This document shows, one piece after another, positions 45,550 to 55,718 of a DNA stretch of 64,000 bases. A program made the translations under genes and the position numbers. The stretch spans positions 803,841-867,840 of the forward strand of contig QRDG01001850.1 of the NCBI GenBank assembly GCA_012064385.1, read 5' to 3'. The notes beneath the pieces are model-generated. The model did not search any database and had not been told where the DNA came from. It worked only from the letters and a program-made list of their open reading frames with translations. This DNA is from Puccinellia tenuiflora (lineage: Eukaryota > Streptophyta > Magnoliopsida > Poales > Poaceae). Position 1 is the first letter of the stretch. Every line of letters begins with the position of its first letter.

Positions 45550-45562
45550 GTAGCCCCCGAGT
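45550..45562 (-). other. Polypurine tract of the Tat element
   Basis: Minus strand CACTCGGGGGCTAC directly before the 3' LTR start TGTCGTGGGG. The same GCCCCCGAGTG string is the repeated core of the tandem array at 50211-51374. Confidence 0.85.
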
Positions 45563-46260
45563 GCTTAGTCGAATCGCAGAGTCGAGTAAAGGACTCCTTC
45601 CTCCGGGCACGCCACCTGGTTCCTTTACAAGTCAACCTTCGGCTGCAATCGTCTTGAATAATCGGGTGCGCCTCATGAGCTTCTTGATTCGCCAACTTTC
45701 GACTGCCGTTGTCCTTAGTCGTCGGGTGCGCGAACAGCGCTCCCGATGGGAGTAGCCCCCGAGATTAAGCTGAATTGCTTGCAATTGAGGTTAAACTCAA
45801 TTTTTCTTCAGTCGAAAAGTCCGGTCCCGATGGGAGTAGGCTTACTGCATAAGTTTGCTCAGCTCATGGAGCTTACCGTATTTGTCTGGCACTCGAACGA
45901 GTTTGTCGAGTCGACTCGGCTCTCAGAGCTTACTGTATCCTTGTTGCACTCGAAAGAGCTGTCCGGGTGCTCCATCAGCCCGTTGGCTTACTTGATACGT
46001 CTCCACTGATGACGGCAGGGCTGACGTTTTCGGTGTGCTCTGCATCCGATGGGACGTAACAGAGTGGTCCCAGTGTCAGTATTGACTGTTCTGACCGTTG
46101 GGCATGAAATTTTCGTGGTATGATGATGGCGCCTCGATTCCCGCGCGTAGTGGGCGGCGTGGCCGGCGACGGTTGCTATCTCCGCGCGACACGTGGACGG
46201 CCGGATGTTGCCTCGAATTGCCGCTTCGTGGAGGACGGTCAGGATGAATTGATCCCGCGG
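45563..46260. other. Non-coding region between polypurine tract and antisense genes
   Basis: No gene. It includes GGGAGTAGCCCCCGAG (about 45749), another polypurine-tract-like motif. It is the presumed promoter region of the antisense gene to the right. Confidence 0.6.
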
Positions 46261-46267
46261 TATATAA
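46261..46267 (+). promoter_or_regulatory. TATA box of the antisense gene
   Basis: TATATAA, 128 bp upstream of the ATG at 46389, in the antisense direction relative to gag-pol. Its form and distance fit a genuine RNA polymerase II promoter. Confidence 0.6.
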
Positions 46268-46388
46268 TTTTCACCGCGGTGGGGAACAGTTCATCCATCC
46301 CCATTTCGCCGTCGTCTCCCTTGCTTCCTCCTCCATTGCTGCCCTTGCGCCCGATTCTCCAAAGCTTTCTCCACTTTCCCCAGCGAAG

Positions 46389-49050
46389 ATGGGCTTGAAG
46401 AGGGCGAAGACCACCGAGGGCACCGCCGCCGCTGCCGACGCGGGCATGAAGAAGGTGGAAGGCGACTGGGTGAAGTCGTCGGTGAAGAAAGCCGATCTGG
46501 AGAGCCTCCGCGCGCAGGGGCTGCTGCCGCCGGCGGACCGGGCGGCCGTGCGCGCTCCGGGAAAAGAGGTACTCCCCTCTCCTCACGATGGGGAACGCGT
46601 TTGCTTCATGGAGTTCCTTCCACGGGGTTTCGGGTTCCCCATCCACGATTTTGTTCGTGGTCTCATGTTCGCTTATGGGATTCAGATCCACGATCTGACT
46701 CCCAACAGCGTCTTGAGCATCGCGAGCTTTATCGTGCTCTGCGAGTGCTTCTTGGGAATCTCTCCCAATTGGCTTCTCTGGAAGTCTCTGTTCCTCGTTC
46801 GCAAGAACGTTGGGAAGTCGAAGCAGGTCTACCCAGTCGGCGGCTTCAACATCCAAGTGCGTGGCGACACCACGTTCTTCCAGATGAAGAAATCTGACTC
46901 CGTCCAGAATTGGCGGAGGAAGTGGTTCTACATCAGGTGCGACCAAGAAGGCCTTCCCGACTTCGCGGCTGACCGCGCGTTGCAGAAGACGAAGGCGTGG
47001 ACGCACCCGCTGTCAAAGGAAGACAGGGAGGCGACCAAACCGCTGCTGGCACTCCTCCGCGATCTTCTGAAGACCCTTGGTCGCGAGTCGGGTGGGGTGT
47101 ACCTCATCGCCACCTTCTTCAGGCTCCGAGTGCAGCCACTCCGCCGCCGCGACCAGCCAATGTGGGCGCGTGCATCCGGCGATGAACTTGATGACGAAGG
47201 AGTTGAGTCGAAGGTGAGGAGCATCACCAGCCTCCGAGCCACAGACACATGCAGCGTCAAGTGCCCGGTGCAGCCATATGGCCTCGACAACCCTGTGCCT
47301 GAGGTAAATGTCTTGAACCTTGCTTGTCTTCGGTTTTCTTCAGTCGAATCTTATTGCTTGACTCGAACTTTTTGACAGGGTCGTTCCAGCTTTGTTAGCC
47401 TTCCTCCGCTGATGGAGAACGGCCCTCACGAAGAGGCAGAAATTTTGAAGGAGGACGAGGAGGATGACGACGAACTCCCTTCCGCCAACTCTCCGAGCGA
47501 AGAGGTGGAGGAGGATGATGAAGACGAAGAGCTGCTGCACAAGCGGCAAAGGCGAAGGATTGGCGAGTCTGCTTCGGCTTCGTCACCCGCAAAGCAGGTG
47601 GAGGTGGAGGACGTGGACGAGGCGAGCGAGTCGTCTTCGGGTGCCAGGTACACGAGCGACCCGACAGAGCCTGCGTTCGTGCCTCCGCTTAGCTCTGCGC
47701 CACCGACTAGGTTCGCGAGACTGCCCTCCGTCTCCGTGGAGAGCGATGATGATCAGGACGTCACCAGGTTAGTCTTGTTTTGTCGAGTGCCCTTTTTGCC
47801 TTTGCGAGTATTTGAATTGAATTATCCTGTCCCAGCAACCGCACTGGTGCTGCCGGTTCTTCGCCTCCAGAGACGGAGCATACCTCTGCTCCCGTGCTCG
47901 AGCGCACCGCGAAGGCGACCGAAGAAGAGCCGCAGGCGGGTGGCGCGTCAACCTTGAAGGCTTCGACCTCCTCCGTGCCAGAGAAGACCGCTGATGCGAC
48001 TTCGGTGGACGCTGGGTTGCTTGAGCATGTAAGTTTCTCTTGACTCAGTCTACAAGATCTGTATCGGGTGCGCGAACAGCACTCCCGATGGGAGTAGCCC
48101 CCGAAGATGTGCGTGACTGGAATAGTCGGGCACAGATTGACATCTTTTTCTGTGCACAGCCGTTTTGTCGCCAACTGCTGGAGTGAGCCAAGGCCTTTTT
48201 GGGGATGGAGAAGGAGAAGAACCGACTCCACGCTGCTTTGGAGCAAGCTAACAGTAAGTACTAACCCTTGTGTTCGAGTGATGCTGCGACTGTCCTCCTT
48301 ATTGACTGCTCCGGTGATCCACAGGCGAGAGGGAGAGCCTAGCGAAGCGGGTCGCGGAGCTGGAGAGATCCCTGGGTGCGGCTCAAAAGCGTGAGCAAAC
48401 CCGGGGTGATCGAGAGAAGACCCAGGTTGAGCGATTGCTCACACTCGCCAAAGCAATTGGAGGTAAATATCTCGGCTCATTGCCTACTTTGTCTTGTGTC
48501 GCTTTCTGATTTCTTACAAGTTTGGTCCTCTTTTCGTTGTTCAGAGCCGTGCGGAGGCGCTCCTCCGGAACATACCTCCAGTGAGAATCTCGACCTGGAG
48601 AAAGCTGTTGGCTTTGTTGACCGCGCCTACGCGTATGCTTCGGCTGCGCTGCAGCAATCGTCGGCGGCGCTGCAGAAGTCGAAGGATGCCCTGGCGAGTG
48701 TGCACCGGAGCATCTTCCCCGAGAAGCCGTCGCCGGTCGGTGTCGATGCGCTTGCGGCTCCGTTTGAAGGCAAAGCGACCACCCTGGCGGACTTCACGCG
48801 TGCTCAGACGGTACGCGGCTCAGAGCTCACTTTCCAGCTCCTACTTGGTCACCAAGTCGCAGGTGACTTTGAGAAGGTTGTCAGCGACTTCCCTCGGAGA
48901 CCTGACGGCAAGACCGCGTCCCTCAGCGGTGTGAAGGTGCAGGCGAGTTAGCTGGCTGAGAAGTTGATAGCCACCTTCGAGAGGAAGATCGCCAAGGCTA
49001 AGGAGTTGGCTGCTAGGAAGAAACGCTCCCAGTCAGAGTCTGCCATGTAG
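46389..49050 (+). pseudogene. Antisense spliced gene 1 of the Tat element (gypsy-type transposon domain protein)
   Basis: Six exons, all with GT-AG borders: 46389-47303, 47379-47767, 47836-48028, 48160-48253, 48325-48462, 48545-49050. Exon 1 encodes a globular domain (VCFMEFLPRGFGFPIHDFVR, YGIQIHDLTPNSVLSIASFI, NWLLWKSLFLVRK) like the protein family annotated in plants as 'putative gypsy type transposon'. Exon 2 is acidic and has a KRQRRRIG basic cluster. Exons 4-6 are coiled-coil. Phases match across every junction. Two in-frame stops, TGA 48184-48186 and TAG 48949-48951, break it; reading otherwise runs to TAG 49048-49050. The role is unknown, possibly regulation of the element. This is element cargo, not a host gene. 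Confidence 0.75.
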
Positions 49051-49233
49051 TTTCCTTTGTCTTAGGGTTCTTCTTTTGGTCATAGCCTGTAATGAACCAT
49101 ACAGTTTGCGGGTCTTCTGGCCGCGGACAAACTGATTCTGAAATGTGAATATGTGCCTTCGAGTCTTTTGTCATACTTTCTTCTAGGATGTGATCTTTTC
49201 CTTGCTTGACACTGTCGAACTTGGCAGCCTGAG

Positions 49234-50101
49234 ATGGGTGAGACTCCCGAGGTTGCTGGGGCCGCTGTTGTGGGTGAGGACGAGGATACTTCTTCGGCTG
49301 CACCCACTCGCCCTCATCGTCAAGCTCCTCCAGCCCACGCGCGGAGCGCCAATGACCAACGAGTGTTCACCTATATGAGGAACAAGATTGTTGAACTTGA
49401 GTCGAAGGTGAGGACTGCCGAGTTGGAGTTGGAGCGCTTGAAGTCACGGCCTGCTGCGCCGTTCTCACAGCGTGAGGAATTCCTTCTTGGCCAGATAGAC
49501 CTGATCAGTCGACAACTGCAAGGTTGGTCTTCTGACGCTTTGCTCTTGTTTCTTTATGCTTGCACTATTCTAAGTGCTGGGTCTTCATGCAGATGTGAAT
49601 GCTGACCGGACGGCCGAGCAGGGTCGAGTGGACGAGCGAGTGGATAGAGAAGCCGCCGGTGACTCACTCGAAGCTCGTCAGTTTTGGTCGGACAAGTCCA
49701 AGGGCAGTATACTTGCAAGAATGCTGGATCGCACCTGGCGGGCTGCTTTGCTCTTGGAAGGTTGCAGAAACACTCTATTGCAGGTCAACAAGGTGTTCTT
49801 TCCGCACAACGAGCAACCTAGCGGACTGGCTGCGCTGCTGGAGAGGTACCGTGAGGGTAAAGTCAAGGCGTTGAAGGAAGTCGTGCACACCCAGCTTGTT
49901 GCCGGGGCGAACGTGGCGCTGGCGTACGTTCGAATGCATCGGCCCCATCTTCCCTTGGACAAGGTGCTTGACGGCTTGCCTGGAGCAGGTGACTACGCCG
50001 ATACTCTTGCGGCTGCGCGTCAGATAATTCAGCAAGTCCAGGCCTTCAGCGAGCAGCTTGTAGGGCCGCTTGATGCGCCAAAGGAGGAACCTGTAGAGTA
50101 A
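49234..50101 (+). CDS. Antisense spliced gene 2 of the Tat element, coiled-coil protein
   Basis: Two exons, 49234-49522 and 49593-50101, GT-AG intron of 70 bases, giving 265 residues with no internal stop. A 5' segment (EDEDTSSAAPTRPHRQAPPA) precedes a coiled coil (MRNKIVELESKVRTAELELE). The second exon has an Arg/Glu-rich helix and a globular region (LLEGCRNTLLQVNKVFFPHN, HRPHLPLDKVLDGLPGAGDY). It could be a separate gene or the 3' part of antisense gene 1, since a CTTGGCAG acceptor-like site lies just upstream at about 49226. No known catalytic motif. It is the only uninterrupted protein in the element. Confidence 0.65.
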
Positions 50102-50210
50102 GAATAGCAGTCTGTTGTTGTATGGTGTTAGCTTGTAACGTAGATATGCATGTATGTATTCCCATGTGATGTTATTCGCTTAATGTACAATGTGTGATTT
50201 TGCACTCGTA

Positions 50211-51374
50211 GACCTGTATGGCGCGAGCCCCCGAGTGGTTCGAGTGGCGGCCTAGGATTTTCGAGTTATGCCTGTGCGGCGCAGCCCCCGAGTGGTTCGA
50301 GTGGCGGTCTAGGCTGGACTTAGACCTGTATGGCGCGAGCCCCCGAGTGGTTCGAGTGGCGGCCTAGGATTTTCGAGTTATGCCTGTGTGGCGCAGCCCC
50401 CGAGTGATTCGAGTGGCGGCCTAGGCTGGACTTAGACCTGTATGGCGCGAGCCCCCGAGTGGTTCGAGTGGCGGCTAGGATTTTCGAGTTATGCCTGTGC
50501 GGCGCAGCCCCCGAGTGGTTCGAGTGGCGGCCTAGGCTGGACTTAGACCTGTATGGCGCGAGCCCCTGGGCGATTCGAGTGGCGGCCTAGGATTTTCGAG
50601 TTATGCCTGTGCGGCGCAGCCCCCGAGTGATCGAGTGGCGGGCCTAGGCTGGACTTAGACCTGTATGGCGCGAGCCCCCGAGTGATTCGAGTGGCGGCCT
50701 AGGATTTTTGAGTTATGCCTGTGTGGCGCAGCCCCCGAGTGATTCGAGTGGCGGCCTAGGCTGGACTTAGACCTATATGGCGCGAGCCCCCGAGTGATTC
50801 GAGTGGCGGCCTAGGATTTTGAGTTATGCCTGTGTGGCGCAGCCCCCGAGTGATTCGAGTGGCGGCCTAGGCTGGACTTAGACCTGTATGGCGCGAGCCC
50901 CCGAGTGATTCGAGTGGCGGCCTAGGATTTTTGAGTTATGCCTGTGTGGCGCAGCCCCCGAGTGATTCGAGTGGCGGCCTAGGCTGGACTTAGACCTGTA
51001 TGGCGCGAGCCCCCGAGTGATTCGAGTGGCGGCCTAGGATTTTGAGTTATGCCTGTGTGGCGCAGCCCCCGAGTGATTCGAGTGGCGGCCTAGGCTGGAC
51101 TTAGACCTGCATGGCGCGAGCCCCCGAGTGATTCGAGTGGCGGCCTAGGATTTTTGAGTTATGCATGTGTGGCGCAGCCCCCGAGTAATTCGAGTGGCGG
51201 CCTAGGCTGGACTTAGACCTGTATGGCGCGAGCCCCCGAGTGATTCGAGTGGCGGCCTAGGATTTTTGAGTTATGCCTGTGTGGTGCAGCCCTCGAGTGA
51301 TTCGAGTGGCGGCCTAGGCTAGACTTAGACCTGTATGGCGCGAGCCCCCGAGTGGTTCGAGTGGCGGCCTAGGG
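50211..51374. repeat. 112-bp tandem array, about 10 copies, between convergent genes
   Basis: GACCTGTATGGCGCGAG recurs at 50211, 50323, 50435, 50546, 50658, 50770 (CTAT), 50881, 50993, 51104 (CTGC), 51216 and 51328, a 111-112 base spacing. Each unit is two related halves of about 56 bases, one with ATGGCGCGAGCCCCCGAGTG and one with GGCGCAGCCCCCGAGTG, both followed by GTTCGAGTGGCGGCCTAGG or a close variant. The array lies between the 3' end of the antisense genes (50101) and the end of integrase (51479). Confidence 0.97.
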
Positions 51375-51478
51375 TTTAGGTTGATTGCTCGCAAAGGAAG
51401 AAATGACAAGTCTTTTCCTTCAAATATCTTTATTGATTCTCGCAAACAGGCCGCCTCGTTAAAACCCTTCCAGTCCCC

Positions 51479-52800
51479 TTAGGTGCCCTGGCGAGGGAAA
51501 GAGTGCGTAAGAAACCTGCTGCTACTTAACAAGGTGAAGCTTACAAGCTGGGGTCGATCAGGCGTAGAAGCGGCGTAACTGTGCCACGTCCACGGATTGC
51601 TGCAGACTGTCCCTGTCTTCGAGTCCTTCAGGCGGTAAGCTCCGTTGCCGATTGCCTCTGTCACAATGTATGGCCCCTCCCATGGGGAGGCGAGTTTGTG
51701 CACCTTCTTCTGCTTGAGCCGGAGAACCAGGTCCCCTGGGACGAATGCTCTAGGCCGCAGTCGCCGACCGTGGTAGTTGCGCAGGTCTTGCTGGTAGACA
51801 GCTGTGCGGCTGAGGGCGATGTCGCGTGCTTCATCTAAGACATCCACATCATCTTCAAGTGCTTCTTCCGCATCAGACTCGTCGTATGCCACCACTCGTG
51901 GAGCGTCAAATTTGATGTCGCAGGGCAGGACTGCTTCCGCACCGTACACCATGAAGAATGGTGTATACTGGGTAGATCTGTTTGGCGTGGTGCGTAAGCT
52001 CCACAGCACACTTGGTAACTCTTCCACCCAGGCTCCTGCGGCTCGCTTCAATGGTACTCGCAGACGCTTCTTGATGCCTTTGCTGACTAGGCCGTTGGCC
52101 TTCTCGACTTGCCCATTGGACTGCGGGTGCGAGACGGATGCATAACTGAGCTTGACACCTTGTTCAGAGCAGAAATCCCTGAATTCCTCGGCTGTGAAGT
52201 TCGTCCCGTTGTCGGTGATGATGCCGTGCGGCACACCGAACCTGAAGATGATTGACCTGATGAAGTTGACCGCTGAGGTTGCGGTTGAGCTTGTGATTGG
52301 GACCGCCTCGATCCACTTCGTGAACTTGTCGACTGCCACCAGGAGGTGAGTGTGCCCGCCTGGGGAGGATTTCTTGAAGGGACCTACCATGTCGAGTCCC
52401 CATTGCGCGAAGGGCCACGCGAGTGGTATTGTCTTCAGTGCCGACGCTGGTGCATGCGGCTTGTTGGCGAAAACTCCTGACAGCAACACACTTTTGACCA
52501 GTTCTTCTGAGTCTTGCATTGCGGTGGGCCAGTAGAACCCTGCTCGCAAGGCCTTGGCCACCAGTGCTCGACTGCTTGCGTGGTGCCCGCATATGCCGGC
52601 GTGGATGTCGAGTAAGATTGCTTGGCCATCGGCTGGATCGATGCACCTTTGGAGGACTCCTGAGATGCTTCTCTTGTAGAGCTCGCCATTGATGATGGGT
52701 GAAGCCTTTGGAACGGCGGACGATGCGCTTGGCTTCGACTGGGTTCTCCGGCAGCCGCTGGTGCAGCATGTAGGCAGATACGGGCTGTCCACGTGGGCTC
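51479..52800 (-). pseudogene. Tat integrase
   Basis: The N-terminal HHCC finger is damaged: HAGICGHHASSRALVAKALR keeps the His part, but the expected C-x2-C reads KSVLLSGVF because one base was lost and one gained close together (about 52470-52490). The DDE core is intact, with GLDMVGPFKKSSPGGHTHLL, ITDNGTNFTAEEF and HPQSNGQVEKANGL. The C-terminal chromatin-binding-type tail includes GDLVLRLKQKKVHKLASPWE and GPYIVTEAIGNGAYRL. Integrase would insert the cDNA; loss of the Zn finger should impair it. Confidence 0.92.
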
Positions 52801-53470
52801 GATAGCATTAATCTCCATGACCTCCTTCTCCGTGCTTGGCGGGTTGGCGGTGCTTGTTGTCGATGTAGAGGGTCCTGGCTGGGCCGAACCTTAATTGAGC
52901 GCTGTGTGATGCACTCGAGGAAGACTCCGGGTGGCACCGGAGCTCGATCTGAACCTAGGTTGGCCAGGACGTCAGCTTCTTCGTTGCTTCGCGGCCGATG
53001 TGCCGCAGTTCGCAGCCGTCGAAGAGGCCTTCCAGTTGATTGTACAGCTCCCTGTAGGCTATCATGTTGTCAGCGATGGCATCGCACTGCTTCATGGTTT
53101 GCTGCACAACTAGGTAGGAGTCGCCGTAGATCATGAGGCGAGTGGCGCCGCAGTTCTGGGCCATCCGCATGCCGTGGATCAGGCTTCGTACTCTGCTTCG
53201 TTGTTGGAAGGAGTTGAGAACTTCATCTGCAGCACGTACTTCAGCTTGTCGCCTTTAGGTGAAATGAGCACGACTCCTGCTCCGGCTGAGTTAATTTTTT
53301 GGATCCATCAAAATACATTGTCCATGCATTGGACAAGTCGGGCTCGTCGGGCAGTTGTGCTTCTATCCACTCTGTGGTGAACTCTGGAGGACCTGGGCCT
53401 TGATTGCCTTCGGGTGTGCGTACTTCAGCCCCCATGGCCCAAACTCGACAACCCACTTGGCGACTCTTCC
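52801..53470 (-). pseudogene. Second (plant Tat type) RNase H domain
   Basis: WTMYFDGSKKL (about 53330), then MIYGDSYLVVQQTMKQCDAI (about 53135) and CELRHIGREA form an RNase H fold separate from the one joined to RT. Frame changes near 53250, 53170 and 53000 disrupt it. A matching, less damaged copy of this domain is present at 60740-61080 (plus strand). Confidence 0.82.
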
Positions 53471-54570
53471 TGTCGCGGCTGGGTTAGTGAGGATGTCGGA
53501 TAGGGCAGAGGAGCTTACCACCGTGATCGGGTGCTCGGAGAAATAGTGGACCACCTTCCTGGACGTCATGAAGACTCCGTATGCCAGCTTCTGGTAGTGC
53601 GGGTACCGCTGCTTGGAATCAGTTAGCACCTCGCTGAGGTAATACACAGGTCGCTGAATAGGGTGACTCTTTCCTTCTTCCTCCCGCTCGACTACGAGTA
53701 CGGTACTGACCACCTCTGTTCGTGGCTGCCACATATAGGTACAGTGGCTCGTTCTCATGTGGTGCCACCAGCACTGGAGGGGTTGTGAGGGTCTGCTTCA
53801 GTTTGTCGAATGCATCTTGTGCCTCCTCTGTCCACTCGAACTTGTCTGCCTTTTTCATCAGTTGGTAGAAGGGCAGGGCCTTTTCTCCCAACTTACTAAT
53901 AAACCGACTGAGCGCTGCGACTCTGCCGGCTAGGCGTTGTACTTCATGAGCTTGGTCGGTGCAGGCATGTCGAGTATGTTCTGCACCTTCTCAGGGTTGG
54001 CTTCGATTCCTCTCGCAGAGAACAAGATACCCCAGTATTCTCCGGCTGGGACGCCGAAGACGCACTTTTCTGGGTTTAACTTGATCTGGTACTCGTTGAG
54101 CGCGTCGAAGACCTTGCGGAGGTCGTCGATGAGGCTGTCCTCTGTGCGGGTGGTGACGACTATGTCGTCGACGTAGACCTGGACGATCTGTCCTATGAGC
54201 TCCTTCAAGCAGGCCTGCATCGTGCGCTGGTATGTGGCTCCAGCGTTCTTCAACCCGAAGGGCATCATCTGGTAACAGAATACATCGTGTGGTGTGAGAA
54301 TGCTACCTCGCCCGTCCTCGACTTTCATCCTGATCTGCTGGTACCCAGAGTAGCATCCAGGAAGGATAGGCGTGCACAGCCTGCAGTCGAATCGACGATC
54401 TGATCAATCCGCGGGAGCGGAAAGTGATCCTTGGGGCAGCATTTGTTGATGGCGGTGAAGTCGACGCACATGCGGAGTTTCTTCGTCTTCTTCTTTTCCA
54501 CCAGTACCGGGTTTGCTACCCACTCTGAATCCTTTATTCCGAATAAATCCGGCGTGAAGCAGCCGGTCAT
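53471..54570 (-). pseudogene. Tat reverse transcriptase and first RNase H
   Basis: RT reads ANPVLVEKKKTKKLRMCVDF, FPLPRIDQIVDST and FCYQMMPFGLKNAGATYQRT, then the catalytic VYVDDIVV (about 54170) and YQIKLNPEKCVFGVPAGE. Frame changes occur near 54330 and 53930. RNase H1 covers about 53890-53400 (FEWTEEAQDAFDKLKQTLTT, VYYLSEVLTDSKQRYPHYQK). Together these copy genomic RNA into cDNA; here they are inactive. Confidence 0.92.
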
Positions 54571-55718
54571 CTCCTTGCTGATAGCATCTCTCTTGGACCC
54601 GCGAAGCGCCTCATGGTCTGCTTGACTGGTCTGCGTCTTTGCGGACGCGTAAGGAGTGCTCGGCGAGTTCCCTTGGTATACCTGGCATGTCAGAAGGTTG
54701 CCAGGCGAATATCTTCCAGTTCTCGCGCAGGAACTCGACGAGCGCGCTTTCCTATGCGCTAGTCAGGCTTGATGACACCCTGACCGTCTTGGGCGTCCGT
54801 CGGGTGTACCTGATGGGCCCTTGTGTCGTCGCTTGTGTTGAATGCAGATCCTTGGATGATTTCTTCCGTGGTGGAAACAGAGTCCTGTCGTTGTCGACTG
54901 CCATCATCTCCAGGTGCTCGTCCATCCCAAAGAACTCAGAAATCCTGCTGAACTCGCGGTCGCAGCTATCAGACCGGTCGAAGTCGCCTTTCACCGTGAT
55001 GACACCCTTTGGTCCCGGCATCTTGAGCAGGAGGTAGGCGTAATGGGGCACTGCCATGAATCTGGCGAAGGCCGGACGACCCAGTATGGCATGATATTGA
55101 CTTCCAGTCGACTACCTCGAAGTCGATCGCCTCTCGCTGGAAGTTTTCGGGTGTGCCGAATATGACTCGAGTGTAATTTCCCATGGGCGTGACTGCTTGC
55201 CCTGGTACTATACCGTGGAAGGTATTTGCTGATGGCGTTAGGTTGGATGTTGACCTGTTCATCCTTCTTAGGGTGTCGGCGAAGATGATATTTATACCGC
55301 TGCCTCCATCCATGAACACCTTCTTCAAGGTGTACTCCCCGATCTGAGCTTCGACTACCAGAGCAGCGTGCCCGGGTCGTGGTATCGCCGGCGGGTGGTC
55401 CGCTCTGGAGAAAGTGATCGCTGTTTCTGAGCCTCTCAGGTAATCGGGTACTGCAGGTGGATTGGTGAGTGCTTGGTAGACCTGGCGGGTGATGATTTTC
55501 TGGGTCCTGTTGGAAGGACGTCCCTTCTGTATCATGTTGATCTGCCCACGTGCTGCCGGGAACACGTTAGCAGGATCCTGCGGCTGTGGCTGTGGTTGTG
55601 TTGCTGTTGCGGGTAGAAGGCCAGCGCTGCTGCGCTGGGTTGGCGACTGGAGGAGGAGGTGGCGCCTGGAGGGCCAGCTGTGCGGCTGGCTGTGCCACGG
55701 GTGCCGCTTGATTATCAC
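54571..55718 (-). pseudogene. Tat protease region
   Basis: FMDGGSGINIIFADTLRRMN (about 55320) contains the D-G/S-G retropepsin motif. Upstream lies KIITRQVYQALTNPPAVPDY, and downstream ANTFHGIVPGQAVTPMGNYT. A frameshift near 55100 separates this from the linker to RT. It would have cleaved the Gag-Pol polyprotein. Confidence 0.85.

Noticed and set aside
50211..51374. CRISPR-like array
   Set aside because: Units are near-identical over the full 112 bases with no unique spacers, and the setting is a plant retrotransposon. It is an ordinary tandem repeat.
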